Shown in pieces: positions 43,648 through 52,067 of a DNA stretch of 64,000 bases (the stretch's first letter is position 1; every line of letters begins with the position of its first letter). This stretch comes from Kitasatospora kifunensis (lineage in GTDB: Bacteria > Actinomycetota > Actinomycetes > Streptomycetales > Streptomycetaceae): assembly GCF_014203855.1 (NCBI RefSeq), contig NZ_JACHJV010000001.1, positions 5,208,001-5,272,000 on the forward strand, read 5' to 3'. A program made the position numbers and the translations under genes. The notes beneath the pieces are model-generated. The model saw only the letters and a list, made by a program, of their open reading frames with translations, was not told the origin of the DNA and ran no database searches.

Positions 43648-43995
43648 TCAGCTGTCGCCGGCCTCGCGCGGGCGCAGCAGGCCGCGGCCGTACTCGACCA
43701 TCCGGGCCGCGTAGTCCGCCGTCCAGTCCGCCCGGGCCGCCACCTCGGCCGGCGTCAGCGCGTCGAACCGGCGCGGATCGGCCAGCTGCGCGGCCGCGAT
43801 GGCCTGGAAGTCGGTGGCCCGCTCGGCCGCCGCCCGGAAGGCGAGCGCCAACTCGGTCGAGCGGCGCAGCAGTTCCGCCGGGTCCTCGATGCTCTCGAGC
43901 TGGAAGAACCGCTCCGGCTCGGCGACCAGGGCATCGGGCTCGAAGAGCAGCGGAGCCGGCCGCAGGCGGCGCGGCGGGTCTTGGCGATCGGGCAT
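43648..43995 (-). CDS. Conserved hypothetical protein, helical
   Basis: The 115-residue protein has a short basic start (MPDRQDPPRRLRPAP) and then mostly Ala-rich amphipathic helices, for example LLRRSTELALAFRAAAERAT and DWTADYAARMVEYGRGLLRP. No family is recognised. The frame is open to 44073 but the ATG at 43995 starts the protein-like part. It lies between the prim-pol-like gene and the 3' end of the helicase operon, on the same strand as both. Confidence 0.55.
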   Translation of the reverse strand: MPDRQDPPRRLRPAPLLFEPDALVAEPERFFQLESIEDPAELLRRSTELALAFRAAAERATDFQAIAAAQLADPRRFDALTPAEVAARADWTADYAARMVEYGRGLLRPREAGDS

Positions 43996-44186
43996 GCGAG
44001 GGCACCTTTGATGACGGGGACCGGCAGCGTCGCCGGTCGGCGGGTGGCCGTCGTCCATTCGGCCGTCGTCCATTGTCGCTCGTGCCCCACCCCGGACGGA
44101 ACGGTGCCAAGGCAGGCGCTCCAGCGGATACCGCGCCGGGGGGCGCGCGGCCGGGCCTTTTACTGGTTGGCGGACCCTCTTACCAG

Positions 44187-44255
44187 TCGGTTTGTCGGTC
44201 GACTGTCGGTCGGTTTGTCGGTTGGCTATAGGTCGGCTTGTCGGTCGGCGCAGCT
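44187..44255 (+). repeat. Three iteron-like 23-bp direct repeats
   Basis: TCGGTTTGTCGGT occurs at 44187-44199 and 44210-44222, and TCGGCTTGTCGGT at 44233-44245; the 13-base cores are spaced exactly 23 bases apart with variable 10-base tails. They lie just beyond the stop of the helicase gene at 44269. Period and structure recall iterons, but no replication gene is adjacent. Confidence 0.75.
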
Positions 44256-44268
44256 CCTCGGGCTGCGG

Positions 44269-45765
44269 TCACAGGCGGATCCGGTGCTCGGCGAGGTGCT
44301 GCAACACCCGGTAGTTGGCCTCCCAACCGTCCGGGAAGTGGGCGCCGACCCGCTCCAGCAGTGGGATCAGCTGGCCGCCGATCTTCTCCTCCCAACCGGG
44401 CGGGATCCGTACCGCGCTGCCCAGCTGCACCGGCTCGGTGGCCGGATGCTCGTCCAGCAGTTCGGCGATACCGGCCCTGGCCACCACGATGCAGGCGTGC
44501 CGGTGGCGCGAGGCGAGCACGCAGAGCCGACCGGTCTCCAGGTGGAAGGCGGTGGCGTCCGGGCGTCCGGAGAGCGGGTGCAGCACCACCGTGACGTCGT
44601 ACTCGCGGCCCTGCAGCCGGTTCGCGGTGTCCACGCTCACGGCCGGTCCCAGCGCGGGGTCCACCGGGACGCCGAGCGCGCCGAGCGCGGCCCGCACGGC
44701 CGCGGCCTGGTCGCGGTGCGCGGTGCCGACCGCGATCCGCCCGGCCGTCAGCGGCACCCGGCCCTGCTCGGAGCTGGCCATCAGGCCCCGGTCCAGCAGC
44801 CGGCGCACGGTCGCCGCGACCGCCGCCACCGCCTGCGGATCGGTGCGCACGGTGCGTCGGGCCGGCAGTTCGAGCAGTGACCAGCCGTGCTCGGCCGCCT
44901 CGTCGATCGTCGCGTCCACCGCGCTGCCGTCGGCCCGCTCGCGGGGGATCAGCAGCCGGTCGCCGGGCCCGGTCCCCGAGCGGAACGGCGTGTACGGGTA
45001 GAACGCCTGCGAGATCAGCGGCGCCGCCGAGGCCGGCAGCCGCCAGGAGACCGGCAGCCGCTTCGGCGTGATCGCCGGGTTGTGCGCGAGCAGGGTGACC
45101 ACCGCGCTGCTCGACGGGTCGTAGGACAGTCCGGTCCACTGCTCGGTGCCGACCACCGTGAAGGGGTCGAGCTGGCCGGGATCGCCGACGAACAACGCCC
45201 GTTCGAAGAGCCGGGCGACGGCCAGCAGCGCGTCCGAGCGCATCTGGTACGCCTCGTCCACGATCGCGTGCCGCCAGGGCTCGACGTCCTTGACCCACTG
45301 CCACTTGGCCGCGGTGGAGACCACCACGTCCAGCTCCAGCAGGTCGCTCGGCTTGCTGCTCGCCGTCACGTTCGGGTGCCGCAGCGCCTCGGCGGCCGGG
45401 CGGGCCTCCCCGCTGTGCAGTCGGCCGATCGTCAGATCCGGCCCCTTGGCCGCCAACCGGTCGACCAGGTCGTCCACCTGACTGTTCGTCTGGGCCACGA
45501 TCATCAGTCGCTCGCCGGCCGCGACCAGTTCGCGGGCCGCCTTGACCACCAGCGTCGACTTGCCGGCGCCGGGCGGCGAGTCCACCACCACGCCGCGCGG
45601 CGCGCCCGGGGCCGGGCGGACGGTGGCGTCCAGGATCGCCGCGACGGCGGCATCGGCGGCTGCGGCCCGGTCGGCTGCCGGGTCAGCTGCCGTGGCGGCT
45701 GCTGGGTCGACGGGGTCTGCGGGGTCGGCAGGGCTGGGCGTCAGGAGGGTCACGGTGTTGTTCAT
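44269..45765 (-). CDS. SF1B (Upf1/Dna2-like) DNA helicase
   Basis: The 498-residue helicase shows Walker A SPPGAGKST (63-71), motif Ia in MIVAQTNSQVDDLVDRL, Walker B VDEAYQ (169-174), motif III GDPGQLDP (194-201), motif IV VSWRLP (238-243), motif V DTANRLQGREYDV (378-390) and motif VI LASRHRHA (416-423). No nuclease domain is attached. The ATG at 45765 follows GGAGGAG and overlaps the previous stop (ATGA). It is the third gene of a coupled operon with a Cas4/RecB-like nuclease, so the three probably act as one DNA-processing complex. Confidence 0.88.
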   Translation of the reverse strand: MNNTVTLLTPSPADPADPVDPAAATAADPAADRAAAADAAVAAILDATVRPAPGAPRGVVVDSPPGAGKSTLVVKAARELVAAGERLMIVAQTNSQVDDLVDRLAAKGPDLTIGRLHSGEARPAAEALRHPNVTASSKPSDLLELDVVVSTAAKWQWVKDVEPWRHAIVDEAYQMRSDALLAVARLFERALFVGDPGQLDPFTVVGTEQWTGLSYDPSSSAVVTLLAHNPAITPKRLPVSWRLPASAAPLISQAFYPYTPFRSGTGPGDRLLIPRERADGSAVDATIDEAAEHGWSLLELPARRTVRTDPQAVAAVAATVRRLLDRGLMASSEQGRVPLTAGRIAVGTAHRDQAAAVRAALGALGVPVDPALGPAVSVDTANRLQGREYDVTVVLHPLSGRPDATAFHLETGRLCVLASRHRHACIVVARAGIAELLDEHPATEPVQLGSAVRIPPGWEEKIGGQLIPLLERVGAHFPDGWEANYRVLQHLAEHRIRL

Positions 45766-47444
45766 GCCCACTCCTCCACTCCGGAAGTCGAACTCCGGGC
45801 GGCCGACGGCGGACCACCGTGTGTCCACGGAGTGTCGTCGGGCTCGGGCAGCGGGGCGGATTGACGGGGTGTCAGCTCGAAGAGCGTGAACGTCACCCTC
45901 TGCCCGGGCTCGGGCACGCTGCCCGGCTCGGGTTCCTTGCGGCGCCCCATCCCGCTCAGCACCCGCAGCGTGACCAGGCCGGCCGCCGCGTCGTACGCCA
46001 CCACTTCGGCCTTCTGCGCGGCCGGGGACTTCTCCTCCGCCGTGGCCTGCCGCGCCGCCGGCGCGCGGTGCACCTCCCGGCCCGGGTCGGCGTGCGGGCG
46101 GTCGGCGGTGCGCACCGTCAACAGCGGGCGCGGCTTGGGGGAGCGGCCCGTGGTGTCGTAGTCCGGCACCACCTCGACCACCACACCGCTGAACGCCTCG
46201 CCGGCCAGCCGCCGTTCGGCCATCGCCAACGGATCGTCCAGCGCCTCCTGCACCGCGACCCGCACCTGCTCGCGCTCGCGCTGGGCGAGCTTGCGGGCCG
46301 CCGTCACCGCGTCGTCCACCCGCGGCTGGGGCGGCTCGCCCGTGGCCAGGCGGTCCCGGTGGCCGGTGAAGGACCAGCGGTCGCTCTCCCAGCGCTCGGC
46401 GACGTGCCCGCCCGGTGGCAGGGTCCGCAGCAGGTCGAGCCCGCGCCAGACGTCCTGCCAGGTGGGCAACAGGACGGCGAGCAGCAGGCGGCGCAGCTCG
46501 GCGACGCTGTGCCGCACGGCGGCCTCGGCCTCGCGGACCCGCGCTCGGTCGCCGGTGTCCCCGGCTGTGCCTTGCTGAGCATAGGCCTGGTCATGGGCCT
46601 GGTCATGGGCATGGGCATGGGCCTGGCGCAGCGCGGCCACGGTCGCGTCGTACCGGCTGATCGCCGGGGCCAGCAGCTTCTCGTCGAACCGCGGATCGGT
46701 GGCCGGTCCGGCGGGCGGGTGCAGCAGTTGGCCCTGCGCGTCCCGAGCGGTCTCGGCCAGTTCGGCCGCCTCGGCACCGGTGCGCCCGGGCGGTGGCGTG
46801 TGCCAGGCCAACTGGGCGGCCAACTGCTGGTCCTCCAACTGGCTCTGGCCGGTCGCCCAGTGCCGGGACAGCAGGCTCGTCATCGGCAGCAGCAGGCTGG
46901 CGCCCGGCACCTGGGCGCGCTCGGTGAGGTGGGTCAGCCAGCGGCCCAGCAGCGGCACCCGGGCCGGCGCCGGGTACGGCCCCGGGTCCGGATCCTCGGC
47001 CGTGCGGCGGAACCGGGTGGCCCGCCCGAGCAGCGCCAGATGCCGCACCGAGCCGACGCCGGGCACGATCAGCTGCGGCGCGTCGGCGCACAGCTCGCGG
47101 GTGATCAGGGTCTTCTCGCCGGTGGCCGGGTCCTTTTCGGAGCCCTCGAGCAACTCGACCGCCTCGGCGTAGGACTCCAGGTACGGCAGCAACTCGTCGG
47201 CCAGGGCGGCCAGGAACTCGGCCCGACGGTCCCGGTTGAGCGGTTGCGGCACGATGTGCAGCCGGGGCTCGGCGCGGTCGGTGCCGAGCAGCACGGCCAA
47301 CGGCGCGCCGTCCTCCGCGGCGGTGGCCAGCGGGATCAGCACCATCGGGCGGTCCGAGAGGTGCCGGTGCCGCACGGTGGCCAGCGGCTCGGCGCGGCCG
47401 CTGCGGATCGCCTCCAGCCGGGCCAGTGTGGTCAGCAGGCTCAC
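45762..47444 (-). CDS. Unknown 560-residue subunit of the nuclease-helicase operon
   Basis: I recognise no family. The N-terminal third (ARLEAIRSGRAEPLATVRHR, then TEDGAPLAVLLGTDRAEPRL) looks globular alpha/beta. The middle contains a helical region with a His/Asp/Gln-rich repeat (AHAHDQAHDQAYAQ, about residue 285) and DLLRTLPPGGHVAERWESDR. The C terminus (RVLSGMGRRKEPEPGSVPEP) is beta-rich with a low-complexity end. It starts at GTG overlapping the nuclease stop and ends overlapping the helicase start, so it is made in step with both. A scaffold or regulatory subunit is inferred from position only. Confidence 0.75.
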   Translation of the reverse strand: MSLLTTLARLEAIRSGRAEPLATVRHRHLSDRPMVLIPLATAAEDGAPLAVLLGTDRAEPRLHIVPQPLNRDRRAEFLAALADELLPYLESYAEAVELLEGSEKDPATGEKTLITRELCADAPQLIVPGVGSVRHLALLGRATRFRRTAEDPDPGPYPAPARVPLLGRWLTHLTERAQVPGASLLLPMTSLLSRHWATGQSQLEDQQLAAQLAWHTPPPGRTGAEAAELAETARDAQGQLLHPPAGPATDPRFDEKLLAPAISRYDATVAALRQAHAHAHDQAHDQAYAQQGTAGDTGDRARVREAEAAVRHSVAELRRLLLAVLLPTWQDVWRGLDLLRTLPPGGHVAERWESDRWSFTGHRDRLATGEPPQPRVDDAVTAARKLAQREREQVRVAVQEALDDPLAMAERRLAGEAFSGVVVEVVPDYDTTGRSPKPRPLLTVRTADRPHADPGREVHRAPAARQATAEEKSPAAQKAEVVAYDAAAGLVTLRVLSGMGRRKEPEPGSVPEPGQRVTFTLFELTPRQSAPLPEPDDTPWTHGGPPSAARSSTSGVEEWA

Positions 47445-48697
47445 CCGGTCACCGCCAGGGCTTCGGTCCCGTCTTCGCTCCCGAGTGGGCCGTCCGTGAC
47501 CAGGGGCGCTCCGCCCAGCGCCTCGGCGCGCAGCGCGGCGGCGTACCGCAGGCGCTCGGCCGCCTCGTCGGCGTCCCCGCCGTCAGCGCCCGTTGCGGCG
47601 CCCGGGCAGGCCGCCGCCAGCACGCCGTCCACCGTCCGCAGGTCGCCCAGGTCTGCCCGCACCCCGCGCCCCAACTGCTCGACCGCACCGGCGGCCCGCG
47701 CCTGTGCTCGGCAGTGGAACCCCAACTCGCAGGCCGACAGGCACTCTGGTCCGTAGGCGGCCGGCACGGTGTCCACCGCGGTGGCCAACTCCGCCACTGG
47801 CCTGGTCGGTTGGCCCGCGTCATCCGGTGCGAGGTCGAAGCTGGTGCCGGCCGGCAGGGCGTCCAGCAGCTCCTCGATCCGGGTCATCCGGGCCAGCTGG
47901 CGCCGGGTGGTGGCCAGTTCGCGCCGGACGTCGATCGCCGCGGCCACCGGTGTCTGCCCGAAGTCCTTGGGGCAGACCAGCAGGACCACGGGATCCGGGG
48001 CGCCGGGCCGCCGCTCGGCCGGCGGATCCTGCGCGGCGGGCCCGGAGCGTTCGTCCTGCTCGGCCGCCTGTTGCAGCGCCAGCACGTAGACCGCCGCCTG
48101 TCGGGCGGCCGCGCCGACCTTCGCGGGATCGGCCGAACCGTCCAGCACCGGGAAGGACTTGATCTCGACCACGGTGCACCGCCCGCCGTGCACCAGCACC
48201 GCGTCCGGCTCCAGGTAGGCGGGCGCGCCGGCCACCGTGAGCCGCAGCATCGGGTGGTCGAGCAGCGTCCAGCACCCCGGGTCGGCCAGCGAGGCGCTGA
48301 CCGCCTCGGCCAGCGCCTGGCTGGTGCGCGCCGCCCGCACCGCCGGACCGGAGCGCACCAGCAGGTCGGGGGTGCTCAGGCGCCGGCCGTCGTCCGCGGG
48401 CAGACCGAGGTGCTGGCGCAGCGGGGTCAGCAGCGCGGCGCAGCCGTCGGCCTTCAGCCGGGCTTCGAAGACGGTGCCGCGGGCGATCGCGAAGGGTGAG
48501 CGGCCGAACGGCGCGGGGCGGCCGAGCCGGCCCGCCACGGCGCCCTTGTCCACCCCGGCGGCATCCAGCAGGGCCCGGCGCCGGCAGCCGGGGTTGGCCG
48601 CCAGCGCGGCCAGGGCCCGGGCGTCCAGCCCGCGCTGCTCGGCCGCGCCGCGCAGCGCGGCCAGCCGCGGACCGTGATCGGAGAGCGAGACGTTCAT
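47441..48697 (-). CDS. RecB/Cas4-like PD-(D/E)XK nuclease with predicted Fe-S cluster
   Basis: The 418-residue protein shows the RecB nuclease motifs: Glu79 in RGTVFEARL, Asp165 in LEPDAVLV, Glu178-Ile-Lys180 in VVEIKSF, and Gln200-x3-Tyr204 in AARQAAVYVLAL. Cys319, Cys323 and Cys329 (PECLSACELGFHCR) with a distant Cys38 match the four-cysteine Fe-S arrangement of Cas4, AddB and Dna2. It should be a single-strand DNA nuclease. It is the first gene of the operon and is coupled by GTGA overlap to the unknown subunit. ATG at 48697 is chosen; 17 more codons are open. Confidence 0.82.
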   Translation of the reverse strand: MNVSLSDHGPRLAALRGAAEQRGLDARALAALAANPGCRRRALLDAAGVDKGAVAGRLGRPAPFGRSPFAIARGTVFEARLKADGCAALLTPLRQHLGLPADDGRRLSTPDLLVRSGPAVRAARTSQALAEAVSASLADPGCWTLLDHPMLRLTVAGAPAYLEPDAVLVHGGRCTVVEIKSFPVLDGSADPAKVGAAARQAAVYVLALQQAAEQDERSGPAAQDPPAERRPGAPDPVVLLVCPKDFGQTPVAAAIDVRRELATTRRQLARMTRIEELLDALPAGTSFDLAPDDAGQPTRPVAELATAVDTVPAAYGPECLSACELGFHCRAQARAAGAVEQLGRGVRADLGDLRTVDGVLAAACPGAATGADGGDADEAAERLRYAAALRAEALGGAPLVTDGPLGSEDGTEALAVTG

Positions 48698-48916
48698 GGT
48701 GCTCGCCAGTCTTGCACCCGTCACCGACAACCCCGGCGCCGCCACCACCTCGCGGCCCGGCGCCCGCCTTGGAGGGTCCGCCGGCAGGGGCTGGTGGACC
48801 CTCTCGCGCAGCCTCGGAAGGCCGCTGCGGCAGGGGCTACCCGGCGGTAACCGACGGGTAGGGAATCATGGCAGTGCACCTACCGTTGCACTGCACCCAG
48901 CCCTCAGGAGTCCGTG

Positions 48917-49567
48917 ATGCCCGCTCGTCTGATCCTCGTCCGCCACGGTGAGACCGCCTGGTCGGCGAGCGGCCAGCACACCGGTCGGACCGACATCCCG
49001 CTCACCGAGGAGGGCCGCCAGATGGCCCGCGCCGTCGGTGCCCGGCTGCGCCGCGCGCCCTGGTCCGGGCTGCCGGATGCCGTCGTCTACACCAGCCCGC
49101 TCTCCCGCGCCAGGGAGACCTGCGAGCTGGCCGGCTTCGGCGACCGCGCGGTGGACCGGCCCGAGCTGCTCGAGTGGGACTACGGCGCCTACGAGGGCCG
49201 CACCGGGGCCGAGATCCGGGAGCACGACCACCCGGGCTGGCTGATCTGGCGCGACGGCGTGCCGCAGGGCGAGAAGCTGGCGGACGTCGGCGCTCGGGCC
49301 GACTCCTTCATCGCCCAGCTCGAACAGGACCACGGCGCCCCGCACCCCGAGACCACCACCATGCACTGCGCCGACCGCGACGTGCTGGTCTTCGCGCACG
49401 GCCACCTGCTGCGGATCCTGGCCGCCCGTTGGCTCGGCCAGGCACCGGAGTTCGGCCAGCGGCTCAAGCTCGGCACGGCGGCGCTCTCGGTGCTCTCCTG
49501 GGAGTACGGCCTGCCCGCGATCGAGATCTGGAACGACCACAGCCACCTGGACACGCTGACCGCCTGA
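48917..49567 (+). CDS. Histidine phosphatase (phosphoglycerate-mutase-like) family protein
   Basis: The 216-residue enzyme opens [20 protein letters not shown] with the RHG motif (His10), has [15 protein letters not shown], acidic Glu in [16 protein letters not shown], and the second histidine in [15 protein letters not shown]. These make an active phosphohistidine-intermediate phosphatase; the substrate may be a sugar phosphate or nucleotide. ATG follows CAGGAG. It is divergent from the nuclease-helicase operon across a 219-base gap. Confidence 0.92.
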   Translation: MPARLILVRHGETAWSASGQHTGRTDIPLTEEGRQMARAVGARLRRAPWSGLPDAVVYTSPLSRARETCELAGFGDRAVDRPELLEWDYGAYEGRTGAEIREHDHPGWLIWRDGVPQGEKLADVGARADSFIAQLEQDHGAPHPETTTMHCADRDVLVFAHGHLLRILAARWLGQAPEFGQRLKLGTAALSVLSWEYGLPAIEIWNDHSHLDTLTA

Positions 49568-49634
49568 GCCGGGCCGCTCCTGGGGGCGGCCCTCCCGGAA
49601 CCGGCTGCCCTGCAACCGGTCGGCTGGGCCCCCG

Positions 49635-51041
49635 TCAGGCCGCCGCGCTGTCGAACCCGGTCAGGAACTCCCCGACCTCGCGCACCCCTTGGAAGGGTCG
49701 CAGCCGCTCGGCCGTGTCCGCGAGCATGCCGCGGATCCGCGCCGAGCGGACCTCACCGAGCAGGGCGACCGCCGCGCTGCCGTGCTCGGCGGCGCCGGCC
49801 AGATCGCCCCGGCCGAGCCGGTCGTGGGCCAACTCGGCGGTGTACAGGGCCCGGTTGCGCACGAAGTGCGGCTCCTGCAGCGCTATGGCCAGCCCGGCCC
49901 GCTCGCTGGCCCGGTCCCACTCGCCCAGCGCCGACCAGCACTGCGCCTCCAGGCCGGCGATCTCGGCCTCGCCGTAGAAGGACATCCACTCCGGGTCGGA
50001 CTCGCACTCGCCGCGCTCGAAGAGCGTGTACGCCCGGGCCAACGCCCGCTCGCAGGACGCCCGGTCGCGCAACAGCGCCCAGCCGCCCGCCTCGCGCATC
50101 ACCAGCAGCGAGAGCAGCCGGTCGGAGTCCAGGTGGCGGGCGGCGCTCTGGCCGGCCTGGGCGGCCCGCAGCGCCTCGCGCGGCCGCCCGGCGTCCCGGG
50201 CCAGGAAGGCGCTGTTGCAGAAGACGTGGGCTTCCAGAGCCGCGTCATTGGCCATCCGGGCGGTGGCCAGCGCCTCGGCGTAGAACGAGCGAGCATCGGC
50301 CAACCGCTGCGAGTCGTGCGCCAGCCAGCCCACCGAGATGGCCAGTTCGCCGGCCGTGGACTGCAGCCGACGCTCGGTGGTGAGGGTGTACTCGCCCTCG
50401 TTGAGCAGCACGTACGCCTGCCGCAACGACTGCCCGGCCTGCTCGAACAGGGTGTCGGCGCCGTGCTCGTCGTCGGCCAACCGGATCTCCCGGACGGCCT
50501 GTTCGACGATCTGGACGTCGGCTCCGCCGACTCTGCGCAGCGTGGGCAGGGGCTGCGGCGGCAGACCGGGCAGCGGCAGTGCGGCGGGCGTGGCGGCCGC
50601 CCGGGCAGGCGCATCGAGGCCGAGCACGGCGGCCAGGGCGGTCGGACCGCCACTCAGGAACGTACGGCGTTGCACGTCGTCGTTCTCCTCGTCGGGATGG
50701 TGCGGGGAGAGTCGGGGGGCGAACGGCTGGGCCGGCACGAACCCGGCGGCCGGGCGGCCGCGCACGGCCGTCCTGGGGGAGAAGCCGAGGTCCTGCAGTG
50801 AGCGGCCCGGCCAGATATGGCGGAACACCCGCTCGTACGCGTAGTTGGGACAGCGGATCGCGCCGGCCTCGACCCGTCCGATGTACCGGGCGTCGCACGA
50901 CACGTGCTCGCCGATCTCCCGTGCGGCGCGGCGGATCACGGTGGCGAACTCCGCGGGGGAGAGGTCGCCGCGCAACTCACGCATCGCGGTGTTCGGCCTG
51001 GGCGTGGCGGTTGAGGCGGAGGCGGCGGTTGTGGGGGTCAT
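49635..51041 (-). CDS. XRE-like regulator with TPR repeats (NsdA-like)
   Basis: The 468-residue protein has an N-terminal HTH-like region of XRE type (FATVIRRAAREIGEHVSCDA and RYIGRVEAGAIRCPNYAYER) followed by an Ala/Pro-rich linker with a short RRTFLSGG motif. About 300 residues of TPR-like helical repeats follow (ADARSFYAEALATARMANDA, GRPREALRAAQAGQSAARHL). This architecture is that of the NsdA family of streptomycete regulators of sporulation and antibiotic production. It is divergent from the small prim-pol-like gene over a 477-base AT-richer gap. Confidence 0.82.
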   Translation of the reverse strand: MTPTTAASASTATPRPNTAMRELRGDLSPAEFATVIRRAAREIGEHVSCDARYIGRVEAGAIRCPNYAYERVFRHIWPGRSLQDLGFSPRTAVRGRPAAGFVPAQPFAPRLSPHHPDEENDDVQRRTFLSGGPTALAAVLGLDAPARAAATPAALPLPGLPPQPLPTLRRVGGADVQIVEQAVREIRLADDEHGADTLFEQAGQSLRQAYVLLNEGEYTLTTERRLQSTAGELAISVGWLAHDSQRLADARSFYAEALATARMANDAALEAHVFCNSAFLARDAGRPREALRAAQAGQSAARHLDSDRLLSLLVMREAGGWALLRDRASCERALARAYTLFERGECESDPEWMSFYGEAEIAGLEAQCWSALGEWDRASERAGLAIALQEPHFVRNRALYTAELAHDRLGRGDLAGAAEHGSAAVALLGEVRSARIRGMLADTAERLRPFQGVREVGEFLTGFDSAAA

Positions 51042-51518
51042 GGTGCGCTCCGGGGCGAGACGGTGCTAGGGGCGCCGTCCGGTGCGGGGCGGGCGGCTGG
51101 GCCTCGATGGACCGAAGCGGCCCGGTGAGGCATGGCTGGACAGTACCCGCTGTCATCAAGTGATCACGATGGGTTCCCGGGAAAATAACCACTATTCAGT
51201 GGCAAATCCGACATATCTCAAGAGTTCTGCCATGAAATGCCATGGCTTGCTGTAAGAAGCCCCGTGGCCAAGAGGGGCTCGAAACCGTTGTGTTGATATC
51301 GGGCGGGCCGCCAGGGGGTTCGGTCTCCCGACGTATCACCCATCCATCGCTCAGCTTCAGTAGCCATTCATACCATCAGTTCACTTCTCTCACTGACGGC
51401 CACTCAGTCTTCCTTGCACAAGAGGGAGTTCGGCGGCAGCCGGTCGAACGTGGGGGAAAGCGGACGTGGAAAGCGGATGTGAGCGGCGCGGGGAGCGTAC
51501 CGAACCAGGAGGGCCCAC
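51042..51518. other. Divergent regulatory region, AT-richer than its surroundings
   Basis: The 477 bases between the NsdA-like gene and the gene at 51519 include a stretch (about 51160-51400) clearly lower in GC than the rest of the window, with runs such as GGGAAAATAACCACTATTC. No gene, RNA or strong hairpin was recognised. It probably holds the promoters and operator sites of both divergent genes. Confidence 0.5.
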
Positions 51519-51920
51519 ATGATGGTCACCGGGATGCCGCAGTTCCACACCTTCCTCACCGGGCAGTTGCCACGCAAACGGGAGGTCGGGCAGCGCTGCG
51601 ACACGGTCATCGCGCCGCTGCGGCTCGGCCTGGAGACGCTCGACATCCTGCGGCTGCGCCGGGCCTGCGGCTCGGTCGCCCAGGGCGCCGGTGGGGCCAG
51701 CGTCAGCTTCCTGGTGCCGGCCGGCACCGCCGATCTGTGGCACCTGCCCGGCACCTCCTGTCTGCCCGGCGCCATGCCACTGACCCCCACGGACCCGCGT
51801 TGGCTGGTGGCGCCCGCCGGTGCCGAGTCCGCCGTGGCCCCCACCGACCCCTGGGTGCTGCGCTCGGCACTCTGCGAGGCCGTTCGCACCCTCAATGCGA
51901 GCGGCCTCGGTCCGTTCTGA
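51519..51920 (+). CDS. Small prim-pol-like conserved hypothetical protein
   Basis: The 133-residue protein has RCDTVIAPLRLGLETLDILR, GGASVSFLVPAGTADLWHLP and RWLVAPAGAE followed by DPWVLRSALCEAVRTLNASG. The order of these blocks matches the 218-residue prim-pol-like protein at 42.9 kb, which suggests a shared fold. No catalytic residues are evident. An AGGAGGG site precedes the ATG. It is divergent from the NsdA-like regulator. Confidence 0.7.
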   Translation: MMVTGMPQFHTFLTGQLPRKREVGQRCDTVIAPLRLGLETLDILRLRRACGSVAQGAGGASVSFLVPAGTADLWHLPGTSCLPGAMPLTPTDPRWLVAPAGAESAVAPTDPWVLRSALCEAVRTLNASGLGPF

Positions 51921-52067
51921 GTCGTCCCATCCCCCTGGCCCCCGCTTCCTGCCCCTCCCCTGCTCCTCTCCCCGGCCCTCCCTCCCCGGCCCTCCCTCCT
52001 CGGCTCTTCCTCAGGGGATCGCCTCCCACCTGCGCGTTCGTCCGGCGGTCGAGAGATACTTCGCTCC

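Noticed and set aside
44187-44255. Plasmid or phage origin of replication
   Set aside because: Three iteron-like repeats alone do not make an origin; no initiator gene or AT-rich melting region is next to them. Kept only as a repeat finding.
46580-46630. Short tandem repeat as a regulatory element
   Set aside because: The CATGGGCCTGGT-type repeat is inside the coding frame of the 560-residue protein and simply encodes its His/Asp/Gln repeat.
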